A DNA stretch of 64,000 nucleotides from positions 44,877,617 through 44,941,616 of the forward strand of contig CM054179.1 of assembly GCA_028829895.1 (NCBI GenBank). The letters are read 5' to 3'. This document shows positions 37,296-49,869 of the stretch, in pieces. A program made the position numbers and the translations under genes. This DNA is from Sinotaia quadrata. Lineage: Eukaryota; Mollusca; Gastropoda; Architaenioglossa; Viviparidae. Numbering within the stretch: the stretch's first letter is position 1; every line of letters begins with the position of its first letter. The notes beneath the pieces are model-generated. The model was not told the DNA's origin and did not search any database. It saw only the letters and a list, made by a program, of their open reading frames with translations.

Positions 37296-38195
37296 AAATA
37301 CCCACACTATCCCTTGACACACGCACACTCTTATAAACATACACACAGCATCATCCACCCGCCCCTGCCACAAGCAAATACAAACAAAAGGTACACACTC
37401 ACATATCCACATATATGCACATACGTTCCCACGTGCACAACTTTCATTGCATCAAAACATTATCATTCTGTCGAGAACTATCTCTTACCTACGTACAAAC
37501 ACACTGACCGTAAAAATGAAACCCCAAGGCGCCCGACATGCAGTTGTTTTGGATTGCTAAACATACAGCTAAAGGCTAAAATGATTTACATTTGACAGTG
37601 CAAAATGTCAGGAAAATACCAGACAGAAGTCACTGGAACGAGCAATACACTAGATCGTGTCGAGATTGGAACATTTCTTACTCTGTGCAGGTTTTACAAT
37701 GGGTGTGTTTGTATATGTGTGCGTACGTATGCGAGAGAAAGAGAGAGAATGATTCTGATTAACATTTTTTTCTAATTTTCCCGTCCACAGCACATATTAT
37801 TCCTGCAAATGGCATAATAGATTTTGTTTTAATGTATGCCAATTAAGTAGTGATTTCATAAATATGTAAAATAGGAACAAAATGAGCGGGGGGGGGGGAC
37901 GCTGGGAGAATGGAATAGCAATTCACAAGGAAAGCAGTAGGGGAAAAGCGTAGGCTTCTCTCTCGCGCTTCATTATTGTCGGTTCGATCCGAACAGGAGA
38001 GAAATCCATTCGATGACCTTTATCAGCTTCCTAGCTCATGAGAAGTGAATGTAGCGGCTTGCCCCTCGGGAACGCTCAATAAACCGATTCATGTACCCGA
38101 TCAGACAGGGCATCTGAATAACGAAACAGAAGTAAGCTGAATTTAAGACTCATATCTGCTAAGAATTAGTTATGCAATTAATTAGTTTTCTCTCT

Positions 38196-38234
<39 letters not shown>

Positions 38235-39860
38235 GTCGCTCATTAATCACGATTTACTGTCTTCTGACTCTTAAACCGCAGAATTTTCTTACGAAATTTT
38301 ATCGTACAAACGACGTTATAAAGTGAAGCATTCCTCTTTTTTTATTTGAAAAACCCTGATTTATTTTAAAGATAGGCACTGACACAAGGACATATACAAA
38401 ATCGTACTACCGGATCAATGGCTAGCCTGTTCGCCATCATATGTTTTCGCTAGTGACAATGGAATGGGTCAGTATACTAAAATATTTTTTTAAAATTTAT
38501 TTATAAAGTGATTTTAAAAAATCCAAGATACTCTGTAGTTTAGAAATATGTTAAGGAATTTAAAAAGTAACTGATTGGTTGTTTTGTATAAATAGGTCAA
38601 CTATAAATAGTGACCCGTTTTTATGGTATAGCCTATGTACCAAAGACGCTGAACGGGTGCATTGTTACAGTGTTATAATTATTTTGTGAATTCTGTATTT
38701 TAAAGGCCTCTTCGAGGACTAATGCTAGAAGTTTAGACAGTTATTGGTTATATAGATCCTTTGTGACTAATTCATTTGCTGTTAGTGAGAATTTAGATGC
38801 AAGAATGTGATATTGACTGGACATTAGTGAATATAATGAAACATAACAAGAGAAGAAAAAATTGCATCTATTGATGAATGCTGTCTGGCTATTTTACACA
38901 TGTAGAAGTAACATACTAATGTGAATGATTGGATATTTAAAAAAAAACAATAAACAAATTCCAATTGAAATACTGACAGAAATAATAAGGATAACAAAAA
39001 TTGACTCGTTTCATTAGCTGAATAGAGAGACTGAATAAAAGCTAAAATGATCGCATTATATCTTGCATGCGAAGAGAATAATTATGTAAATTAAAAAAAT
39101 ATAGTAGACTTATTATACACACTGACTGGCATATCCTCCGACTAACAGGTAAGACTTAATATTGGTGGGGTTGGTTTTTGTTGGCTTCCTTCCCCTCCAG
39201 AGCTTGCGAGGGAGGGGCCTTTTGTCTAAGGACGCTTTCGGCCCTAGGTAGTTCTGGAGGGACCTAGTTCCTCTCAAATATATTCGCCCTCCATAATCAT
39301 TTTTCCTTAGTTGTGGAGGCGGTTGCATACACAGATGGTGTCACCCCGCATCGCCCTAATTTCACACTACAACAAACAAAGCTGACTTGTAGGGACACTT
39401 CGGTGAGTGCCATAAAATGGCGTTGGTAACACCCTAGAGATATTCACAAGTGCCATAAAATGACGTACAAGCAAGGTGAGACACGGGTGGGTTTCCGTTA
39501 ATGTGCTGTCAGAATTAGTTTTTGCCTAACAAACATTACAGTCCGCATACATTCTGATTGTATTTAAAGGCAACACAAGGTTACATTATTTTTTTTTAAA
39601 GTACGACAGCAGTGGATATTTCTACGTTGAAATAGCGTCAAAAAATGGAAACATCTTAGTGAGTATACCTGACATGGACTTCGTTTAATTTCGATAATAA
39701 ACACACAATCAAGCTACATTACTTGTACTTTACAATCGTTTTATTCTTAGAGAATATTACTCTTTTGCACTTTGCAATTTTACTTACACATATGTAAATA
39801 TAAACGACAAAAATAAAAACAATAAACATCCCCCTTCCAAAAGATACTGCAAATACAAAC
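37292..39860. other. Noncoding stretch with microsatellites
   Basis: It holds a G-run at 37889-37898 and (CA)n at 38198-38233. A 71-codon minus-strand frame at 39113-39328 is Lys/Arg/Gly/Pro-rich and unrecognised. Next to it GAGTGCCATAAAATGnCGT occurs twice (about 39404 and 39448). Confidence 0.5.
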
Positions 39861-39869
39861 ACACACACA

Positions 39870-39919
<50 letters not shown>
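39861..39919. repeat. (CA)n microsatellite
   Basis: CA run of about 29 repeats with one GA interruption. Confidence 0.97.
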
Positions 39920-39921
<2 letters not shown>

Positions 39922-40674
39922 TGAAAGGAAACATCACAGCGAAAACTCGCCCACAGCATCCATTTCTGTTAATAGGTGTGGAGTCATCGCACTCCACATG
40001 CCGGATGAAAGAAACGTGCATCCAGACTATACAGCTCCATACGTTCTGTTACATGCACATCAGGTAACCTTATACGTATTTGATGCTGACAGTTTATTTA
40101 AATATCTCCATAGACTGTTGACTGGAAAGAGTTGTGTTTTTGTTTTAAAGCAATGTTTCAAACATGCAATTATATTAAGTACAATCTAGGCAATCTAGAA
40201 TTTTTTGGAGTGTTGTTCTCCATTTGAATTATTGGACTTTTAAAGGTAAACTATCAGGGTTTCGTGTAGGTATGTGTGGGTTTGTGTGTATAAGTGTGAT
40301 GCAAATCCCCCCGAAAAAAAAAGTTTTGATTGCATACTTTGTCACGTCAGTTAACGATCAAATAATACAGCAGAAATCTGTATGCGGGAAATGTGTGGTT
40401 TGGGAGGGGGAGGGAGTGGGGATAGAAGGTGCCGGTGGTGAATTAGCGCGTAGAAGGGTACATGGCGGGATATACGCAACTTTTAGCACTGGCCAACTTC
40501 GCAGTAGCATTCATTTGTCATTCAAGTTTCCATGCTAATACAACGGCCGCGGCAAGTGGCAAATGACCCAAACAAAGTTAATTTTGTGGAGTTCCGTGAC
40601 TCGTTTCACGGGTAAATGACGTAATAGTGCACATACTTCTCGTGACTGAAAGGGTAGATGTATATGTGTGCGTG
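39920..40674. other. Noncoding stretch
   Basis: No gene recognised; a G-rich patch at 40400-40440. Confidence 0.5.
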
Positions 40675-40688
40675 TGAGAGAGAGAGAG

Positions 40689-40754
<66 letters not shown>
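40675..40754. repeat. (GA)n-(GT)n compound microsatellite
   Basis: A short GA run to 40692 passes into about 60 bp of GT. Confidence 0.97.
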
Positions 40755-40756
<2 letters not shown>

Positions 40757-40860
40757 AGTGATATCATATTTAGCTTCGCAGTGTTTTTCTTAGTAGGTTT
40801 CTATGTGGTCTTGTCTGCTGTGATTATGAATGCAGTTTTGTGCGTTGCTTTATACCATGA

Positions 40861-40902
40861 TTTATGGAGTAGATTTATGGAGTAGATTTATGGAGTAGAT
40901 TT
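40861..40902. repeat. 13-bp tandem repeat, 3 copies
   Basis: TTTATGGAGTAGA repeated three times exactly, then a truncated TTTATAGG. Confidence 0.95.
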
Positions 40903-41684
40903 ATAGGTAGTTTGTGTGTTGCTTTGCATGTATATGCGTGCGACTGTGTTCCTTTTTTTTAAATGCAGGTGACACCACATAATGAGTATTTGTATGATCT
41001 ACGGCTATTGTCATTATCGTATGCTGCTTTTGTTCCTTATATAATAGCGGCTTGTTCATCTGTCTTTATCGACGTTATGTTGTGTTTCTTCCAGTTACTA
41101 GTGCAACAGCAGCAGCTCGACGCAAGTATCTACCTTTTCAGCAAGCTCATAGTATAAACTACACAATTCATAATCGACCAGATGCCCCCAACCAACTCTT
41201 CTAAGTCACACTAACAAATTAATCAAAATATGGGTTTAAGATAACAAGAACAAGAAGATTTAATAATAATAATAAAAAGAGAACAATAACATTTAATTTC
41301 TATTTACCGTCCCAACGTTAGTGTTCATTTGTTATTAGGTTAACGTTCATTGTTGTTTACTCGTGGAATGCCTGTCGCCCTTATCGATGATGTCACGTCA
41401 ATGACAGTAGGTCACGACAGGAATAAGGTATACGTTTCAGAATCAACATAAGGATCAACTCTGCAACAAATCGTACCGATAGGAAGAAAGAAGGCCATCT
41501 GCAATAGACTGTCATATTTCTCTGTTGCCACCAATAAATACAAACAGACTTTGTGGTGACAGCAATAGATGACTCTTATAATGTTTGTCATTAAACATTA
41601 ACTACATGCTAACTTATAGTGACAGTGACCTAATATTTAAATTCAAAAATATTTTAAGATAATTTTTTTAACAGGCTTAAAATC

Positions 41685-41690
<6 letters not shown>
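40903..41690. other. Noncoding stretch
   Basis: Nothing recognised. Confidence 0.5.

Positions 41691-41780
<90 letters not shown>
41691..41780. repeat. (TC)n microsatellite
   Basis: Uninterrupted TC run of about 45 repeats, the longest of its kind here. Confidence 0.98.
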
Positions 41781-41781
<1 letters not shown>

Positions 41782-44387
41782 GTCAGTATAAGTATAATGT
41801 TTGTGATGCTGCACACAACTGTTTAACTTTAAACTTATTCAAGAGGCATGGCAAGTTATTGATTAGTCCACGACCTATGTCAAGGCTCTAGAAGTCAAAA
41901 TCATTTTGGTCTTTGATTTGCTAGCATAAAAAAATCTCTTAATGTTTACTGTGTTGAATTTTGAAGCATTAATTCTCAAATCCTACAGACAAGTCTGTAC
42001 GTTTTACTTGTCTTATTAACCAAAACATTTCGTCTGGTGAAAAAAAAACGAGTTTGTATTAATGATAAAGAGAGGGAACGAAAACATTGATAATGATTAG
42101 ATTTGAGAAGTATCATCACTTCCGAGTAACCCACGTTTGTCATATCCACTATTATATTTGATCGGTGTAACATTTATATCCATATTAGTTATGATGTTCT
42201 GAGTTTTTGTCGAAAACAATCACGTGATTGCAAAGAACCAAACTAAACGAAAACATCTGAAACTGATATTTTGAATTATCGAACCTAGAAATCTTAAACC
42301 AAAAGGATGTATGCTCTTACCAGGCAGACACAAAGAGTCAGTAGTGAGTATGTCTTTTATATAAAAGAAGCCTTCTTAAAGGAAAAGAAGGCAAAAAGCA
42401 CCCCATCACTTGTTAAACGTAATTTAGTATTTATAACTCGATAGCGGGGTGTGGTATGAAATTTAAAATATAATTACACGATGCGAGATGCTATTCATTT
42501 GCCAATGAGAATGCATTACAGCAAGTAAATAAATGTTAATTGTAAAAGGAGATTTTTTCATCTGAATATTTATTATAATGATAGACGTGTGCCGTCTGCT
42601 TCCAGCAATATCCAGACGCGGAGCAGCTTTTAATTTCAGCAGCTACAAATTATAAGCACTGTGCATCTTGCCGCGAACTTCATTGTCGGTTTGGCTCTCG
42701 GATCAGTTATCCCATTTTCTTTTTCCGAGCTTCAAAGTGAACACGTTAAATTGACTTTGAATCCAGTTACCTGCCATTCAATTAAACTTTGCTTCAAGTT
42801 ATAGAATTTATGGGTAGAGAAGATATAGTGCACAAGAAGCATAAAATCAGTTTTACTTAAGTATCAAGCACTAGTACTGCGAATAGGTTATTTTTTGTCA
42901 TAAAAAAGAATGCCTGCCCAAATTAAGTATTCTGTATATACATAAAGACTGTAAGTAAACTATTCAGAATATTAAGGAAAATGGACGGACTTATTATGCA
43001 GTTCTGAACATTATCAACTTATATATCATCAGAATTACAATCAAATTATTTGCCATGTCCAGCCGTATTGGCTACAACTGGCGTGACACCACGCTGTAAA
43101 TTAGCCCTGGACTTTGTCTAACAGACCACGGGAGATAGCATTCACACCGGCAAATTACGTTGTTTTCTTTTAATCATTTGTTTTGTGACTACTGATTTTG
43201 AAGTCGATGTTTGAATGTATGAAATGTACATTCGTTCCTTTGATGAAGCAAGGTCTGAAGTCGCGTCCTGTTTAAATGGCATCTTAAGGATTCTCTTAAG
43301 GATTAAATTAACTCCTATGTAAGGATGGGTTTCTGTATATGCGAGTACGTGAACAAGGGGGTGGGGGTGGGGCAAAGTAGATGAAAACTGTGTGGCATGA
43401 TTGTCATGCGTTCGTCGCTTTTCATGCTAGTAAATTATTCCCGCCTTCTTCGCACCCCTTCAAAGTTTTTTTTTGGGGTGTGTGGGGTGTGTGTGTGGGG
43501 TGATTTATAAATGTCGGTCATTAACCATCTCGCAAAGAAGTACGAAGCAGCTCCGTTGGGCACCGATGGAAATTGGTACCGTTTTCGATGGTTCTCAAAC
43601 ACTCAAGTGGTTGCTAAGCGGGCAACGGCCTACTTCACACAATGCCAGATCGGTTTATTGTATTGTTTATGAAGATTATTGATCCTGGAACCGCATTAGC
43701 TTTTGATCTCAGGCTTATAGCCAACCAGTTACAATATCGGCACTTCACGACACTCTTTGGGTCTCTTGTTTTCAAATCCAAGGGCTCTATTGATAAGCAC
43801 GTTTGCAATGGATTCGCAAGAAAAGATGGTCAGCCGTAGTCTTGACTTGTTCGTTACGATTGACTAAAGTTAGGTTTAGGCAACCGTATCCTGAAAGCAC
43901 TGTGGACTAGGAGTGTCTTCGTGGCTGGTTTGAAGGAAAGTCTTCAGTGTCGTTCACCCTTCCTTTCAAGACGCTGCTGTGGAGTGTCTTGTGTTTCAGC
44001 GTTGACTGGATTACCAGCTGAAGGTCGCTTTTAGTTTACGTGCCGACGCTACCGCCCCCAACCATGCTTATCGTGCCACTTGTTCTCACGTGACGTGTTC
44101 AGCGTAACGATGTGCATTCATATATTCATATAAGAACGTAAGACGTTGTCTTGCAATATTAGTACAGTACATTTGATCCTCAAAACACTTTCCATAATAA
44201 GAAGCAGAATGCTAGTATTGAAAGTGCTATGTGTGTTTCTATTTATATAGATCAAATTAGTTTTCCCGAAAACATTTTAGTTCTGGGAATTGTAAAGCTG
44301 GCAAAGCTTCGTATTGATTCTTATTATTGAAATATGGGTGTCGTTAAGTGCATTCTTGCAGTAAATAACATATGTTCTTTCTTATTT

Positions 44388-44390
<3 letters not shown>
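41781..44390. other. Noncoding stretch
   Basis: AT-rich DNA; G/T-rich patch at 43466-43500. Small frames at 43473-43839 are unrecognised. Confidence 0.5.

Positions 44391-44459
<69 letters not shown>
44391..44459. repeat. (TC)n microsatellite
   Basis: Uninterrupted TC run ending about 30 bp before the truncated left end of TIR element copy 2. Confidence 0.97.
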
Positions 44460-44460
<1 letters not shown>

Positions 44461-44489
44461 ATGCCACCCTAGTGAATTGTTATTCTTCT

Positions 44490-45743
44490 TCTTATTATTA
44501 ATCATCCAATAATTAATTACAAGTGATGAAAATCTTAATTTATGTTATTAATAATTCTCCAGAGGACATCACTCATCTCTCTCACTTGGTGGATATGTGG
44601 GTGCTGTAAACGTTTTTCTCCTCCACAACATTAATGACAAACATTCACTGTCACACAATATTTCTGTAAGTGGAAAACGTCTTACCAAAGGAGAAGATAA
44701 ATGCGTATTTAATTTATATATAGCGACACCCCACCTCTACCTACTATCTCTCTAACATATGGTTATCAATATGTGTAAGGTCAATAAATGTAACAATAAA
44801 TTTATCAAATCAGGAATCAAATATGCACATAGCAAATACAATGAAAAGATTATTTGACATCAATATTTCCACGAACCACATTCAAATAGTTTCAATGTTT
44901 ATACAGTTTTATATCCTAACACATATTTCACCAGATAAGTGTCAATATAAATCACAGGGTATTTTCTTATCAGAGAACATAAATGTAGTCATAGAGATTA
45001 TTGCGATAATAGTTTGCCAGTATCCTTGTCAAGGCCTCAATAGTCTTCACAAGCTTTTGTTAACAAATCCACAGTTTTATTGTCCACAATAGAATTGTTA
45101 GTTCTTCATGTGTTTCTCTTACGCGCTGTAGACGACTGAAGATATGCTCTTTTCTTGAGACTAATCTGGGTGCTCCTTCACCGTATTAGTTCCCTCAAGC
45201 AGAACTACAATGTAGCAAAATCCAGTAATTTATTTTACCAGAAATTCCACGATGTGGTCCAGCATACTTTGCCACCATGCATCAACAGAGTTCAGTGTAT
45301 CTTTACACTTACACATTGGTGGTAGACACTTCTCACATCAACCATGGTCGTAAATGTTTATAAATCAGTAAACTGGAAGATTCTTGTAAACACGAAAAGG
45401 CTGCTTCTTCCCTTTAAGCCAATGGCTGCTTTTTATGACCGGACTTTTACCAATCCATATTCAAAGTGATTAGAAAATAAATTCTTTTCAAGAGGTAAAC
45501 TTTGATCTCAACCCATTGGCTGGTCTCGTTCTTGTAAATCTTAACCATTGTATAATAATATAAACTACTCCTCCACCTAAAACTGGTTTAGATTACATCA
45601 GCAAGTTTCTAGCTCATTCACCACCTTAGTTGATTACTCCAAAAATATCATCATGAACAGTGTCCAAGGTCGGGTCACGTTAAAATTGGCAACAAATATA
45701 TAATTATTAGGTATAGAAATAGGGATAGCAAATTTGCTCTGCC
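44490..45743. mobile_element. Nonautonomous TIR element, copy 2, left end lost
   Basis: Same orientation as 20511-21727 and alignable by eye over most of its length (for example CTCTCTCACTTGG, GACATCAATATTTCCAC, CCATTGGCTGGTCTCGT). Its right terminus ends CAAATTTGCTCTGCC, giving the TIR consensus GGCAGAG(T/C)AAATTTG. The left TIR is missing: homology begins near 44490, next to the (TC)n. Divergence from copy 1 is substantial, so both are old. Confidence 0.8.
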
Positions 45744-45801
45744 AATCTATCTATCTATCTATCTGTCTGTATCCGTCCGTCCATCTATCTATCTATCTAT
45801 C
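45744..45801. repeat. (CTAT)n microsatellite
   Basis: CTAT/CTGT/CCGT tetranucleotide repeat starting at the right terminus of TIR element copy 2. Confidence 0.94.
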
Positions 45802-47778
45802 TTTTTGTCAGCCTGCTTCCGAGATTCCTTCCTGGAGTGGCAGGTAAATTAAACGGCTTCACTTTTCATCCATGCTCGAGTTATATATGTGTGTGTGTGT
45901 GTGCGTGCGTGCGTGCGCTCTCTCGCTCGAGGGTGCTTTAACTTGTTTCATGGCACACCCGAGCTAAATTTATCTCTAAAGCTGCATTACTGCCATCATC
46001 GTCCTGACTGTAATCTGACCCTGTTTAGTTTGACCTTTCCATGAAGAAAGAAACACCATATTCATTTCACTGGTTGCTTATTGTGTATATTATTTACCGT
46101 AGGTATTCATCGTGGCATGTAGGTGAATGTGGAGGCTGGATGGTGAAAAGTAAATGGTATAAATCTCTTCACCTACTTTCTCTTTTAGTTCCTCTGTTAC
46201 TGCTTCTAGCATTAATGTATCAGAACTGATATTAATCAGACAATGCCTAACACACGACAAATGATTAGAGTACAGTCAAAATGATTAGAGTAAAGTCAGT
46301 TAACATTTGATAAACAATGTTTCAGAGAATATCAGAATTGAAGACAAGACTTATAAAATTAATGGTACATTAACCTGTCAACAGGAAGTAAATTTAACAG
46401 TAGACATTATTTATTTTCATCATTAGGACGAAGTCCGCGATAAATTGTCCTCAAAATATTATTGTCGTTTTAGTTGACCGATTGCGGCCAATTTTTATTA
46501 GAATGCTGGGCTCAATATATCGCGACGCGTGTAACTGAAGCGCTACGCTGTTCGGGGTGGGGGTGGAGTGTCTTCAGGGGAGTCACTCATGATGAACTAA
46601 CTCCAGCATAGACCTGAACAAAGAGTGTGGTTTGCTTTTAATTTAAATGTTAAGCTCGATCACGAAAAGAGTAGATAAGAAAGCTAAGAGGGATGTTGCG
46701 ATAACTCTTATGTCCTAGACGTTGTGAACAGGGGGAGGTAATTTGCGACAGAGCTGGACAGCGTAAAAGTGTGACGTGTTTGCGAAAGTGTAAATTGCTC
46801 TACGAATGACAGACGATGTAATCTTAAGATGCCTTGTTGAATACATTTCTTTGTTTTGTTGTTGACATGGCAACCATGAAAGTGACAATGGGTTTCTTGG
46901 TTAATAATGCACGCCGAAGTCTTGAAGCTGCAGAAATATGGAGCCCTGACTTGAGGACAGCGGCAATTGAAAGAGATATTTGTTTGCTCCATTTTATGCA
47001 GCAATGTATTTTTTTAATGGAAGACAATTTCGGAAAATCGGATCATTATTAATTGCTACTGTCGAGAAGGAAAGTGCACTTAGCGTTTTGCATTGATGTT
47101 TGTTTTGCAAGTACACGCCCACACGCTCAGTCAGCTATAGATGATTTTGTCATCTCCTTTGCCATCGCTTGTCGTCAAAATAATTATTATCGTTATTAGA
47201 AGCAGTGAAAACGACAGCAAGGATAAATTACAACGTTTTGTACAATTTGTTGTACGCATGTAATTTGTCATGATTTCCGTTATAATGACAGGAGTTAATA
47301 TTTACATGTTCATTTCCGGTATCAAATCATCAATTTGTAACATGTTTCTCCTATAATTAGTAATAAACTCACCCTTACAGAACAGGTCGGGACGTTTGAC
47401 CTTTCAAAACATTCACAGTGTGAAAACTGCTTCGGTAGGGAGAAATTTAAAGTACAGTCGCCTAAAAGTTGAACATTTATCTCAAATAAAATCTCGTTCC
47501 ATCTGTATCGAAACCACATGCCTGGTAACGACTTCTGCGCACAACTGATGCCGAATCTAAAGTCATGTGACTCAGTGAATCAACTGCATCCTGCTCTGGT
47601 GCCAGCCAGACCGCGAAAAAAATAACATCGACTGGGTGATGTTTAAAATCGTATATTACAATGCGCTTGAATGTATAATTCTGGAAAATTTAGTTTTAAT
47701 TCTGTTATATATATTAATCTAGATAAAGAAGAGCATCCTTTATCGGCAAGTGAAGTATGCATACTCTGTGAGGTGTCG
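45802..47778. other. Noncoding stretch
   Basis: A GT/GC tract at 45890-45915. An ATG-initiated 61-codon frame at 46867-47052 (MATMKVTMGFLVNNARRSLE) has no recognisable family and is not called as a gene. Confidence 0.5.
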
Positions 47779-48318
47779 CAATGGGATTTGTTTGTATAGT
47801 CGAGTCCGATCTGAGTGATGCAATGGGATTTGTTTGTATAGTCGAGTCCGGTTTCAGTGTTGCAATAGGATGTTTTAGTATAGTCGAGTCCGATCTGAGT
47901 GATGCAATGGGATTTAATTGTGCAGTTGAGTCCAATTTATATTTGCAATGGGATTTATTAGTATAGTCAAGTCCGATCTGAGTGTGATAATGGACTATGC
48001 TTGTATAGTCGAGTCCAGCTTGAGTGTTGCAATAAAATTTTATTGTAGAGTCCAGTTTGTGTTTCAATGGGATTTGAGTGTATAATCGAGTCCAGCTTCA
48101 ATGCTACAATAGGATGTTTATAGTCAAGTTAGGACCGAGTGTACAAATGGGATTTGAGTGTATAGTCGTGTCCTGTCTCAGAATTATAATGGGATTTGAT
48201 TGTTTAGTCGAATCCGATCTCAGTGTTGCAGTGGAATTTGATTGCATAGTTGAATCCAATCTTAGTTTTGCAATGGGATTTGATAGTATAGTGGAGTCCA
48301 ATCTGCGTAATGCATCGA
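47779..48318. repeat. 42-bp minisatellite, about 13 diverged copies
   Basis: Units of 42 bp (CAATGGGATTTG followed by TATAGTCGAGTCCGATCTGA), at 47779, 47821, 47863 and onward, diverging towards 48318. Because 42 is a multiple of 3, frames on both strands stay open and read as 14-residue repeats. I see no start or splice context that would make this coding. Confidence 0.93.
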
Positions 48319-49770
48319 ACGATGCATGTCCAGATCCTGCGCACAAAGTGATGCTAAACGAATGCTTTTCCACAACTTTCTATTAGAATTGCTGAGGCTG
48401 TTGGACTTGAAGGGATGACTGGTTCAGTGAAATTCTGCCAGCGCAAAGCAAATAATTGACGTCTTAGTGATTTTCTTCTGCGCATCAAAAAGAGTTGGAT
48501 ATTATTTTTTTTTTACAGCCACGCTGCTTAAGCCGGGACAGTGCACGACAGTCACTTAAGCTGTTTAGTATGAGGTGTCATGCTGGAGACTGTTTCAGTG
48601 ACCACTCTTGCCTTGTCCCGTCTGAAAACTCATAAATATTTACCAAAAAAAATCTCCTTAAATGATCGACCCCGTTAAGGTTAAATTAATTTATTTTTTA
48701 AAGGGTACATCATCCGCGATAGCATTGAACACTTTAAGTGGACGTTGAGGAAAAAGAAACCAAACAAAATGGCTAATTAATCTTATGTAGTTAGCATATG
48801 CTTGATGGATGTTGGCGATTGGACTGTTATTCTCTGAAAGGCGCTTAATACTGGTGATGTGGACAAACTGCTCACTAATGAGAAATTAGGTGTTGTGGTG
48901 CTGTGGTGTGTGATGCACGCATGTCTGCACACGTACGCGCACACACATGCACATAAGCGTACAAGTACCATATACACACATACAAACATAAACATGCAAT
49001 ACCTCACATTCATCATTTTCTCAGATGGCACTTCATCAAAGTTGTCAGGTTGCCAATGCGACGAAAGAAAGCTATTATATTTCTTTACGCATGGAATTTA
49101 AACAGTTTTGAAGGACGTTCATATTGTAACTGGATTGTTTTTATTTTCTTTTAAAAGTCTATTTTTATTTAGAAGTGACATTTTAAAAATTCTTTAGATG
49201 CAGGTTATTTCCTTTACGTTGACTCTGTATTATTATATAATTGTGAATTATCAATTGGATATTTATACCTGTGAACACTGACAACGATCGGTGTGAACAC
49301 AACCTCGTGACGTGCATGGAGACAGCTGGAAAAACCAGTTTGTACTATTGATATGTAAACTTTCTTGTTCTAACTTTCTTCTATGATATGAATTTAATCT
49401 ATAGGATAGAATTTTATTATAATGATTTCTACAAAGATTATTAAGGAGCGTGCAATGTACGTGTGCATATTATTTGACCCTTTCTGTTGACTGTACTATA
49501 TATTTCACTCATCATTGTACTGTCGAACACACATTTTTGTTTCTCATACTTCTCTAACTATATTTGTAATTGCTGTGAAAAAAAAACTAGGAGGGTGGAG
49601 ATTTCAGAAATATTCATTATCATATCAATGAGAGGAGTCCGTGCAATATAGGCTACAATGTGAAATATTCAGTGGAGTGACTACTGATAAGACATTTAGA
49701 ACTCAGCGCTTTAGGCCCCGTTGATACTGACCAGATGAAATTGCCAGTCTTTCATTAAGGCCTCTTTGCT
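48319..49770. other. Noncoding stretch
   Basis: AT-rich with a CA-rich patch at 48920-48985. No gene recognised. Confidence 0.5.
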
Positions 49771-49869
49771 CAATTATAAGTCTGGATGTTGACATTACTA
49801 CCAATTATAAGTCTGAATGTTGACATTACTACCAATTATAAGTCTGAATGTTGACATTACTACCAATTA
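49771..49869. repeat. 31-bp tandem repeat, 3 copies
   Basis: CAATTATAAGTCTGAATGTT followed by GACATTACTAC, at 49771, 49802 and 49833, plus a stub at 49864. Only one base differs. Confidence 0.97.

Noticed and set aside
36933..37595. 220-codon frame
   Set aside because: Reads TC and CA repeats as Ser-Leu and Thr-His; no domain, and a microsatellite zone throughout.
37940..38000. GGTTCGATCC string resembling a tRNA-derived SINE
   Set aside because: No convincing A-box at the right distance and no second copy in the window.
46867..47052. ATG-initiated 61-codon ORF
   Set aside because: No recognised domain, overlapping frames of similar length on the other strand; chance cannot be excluded.
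47714..48386. Repeat-peptide frames on both strands
   Set aside because: Explained by the 42-bp period being a multiple of three.
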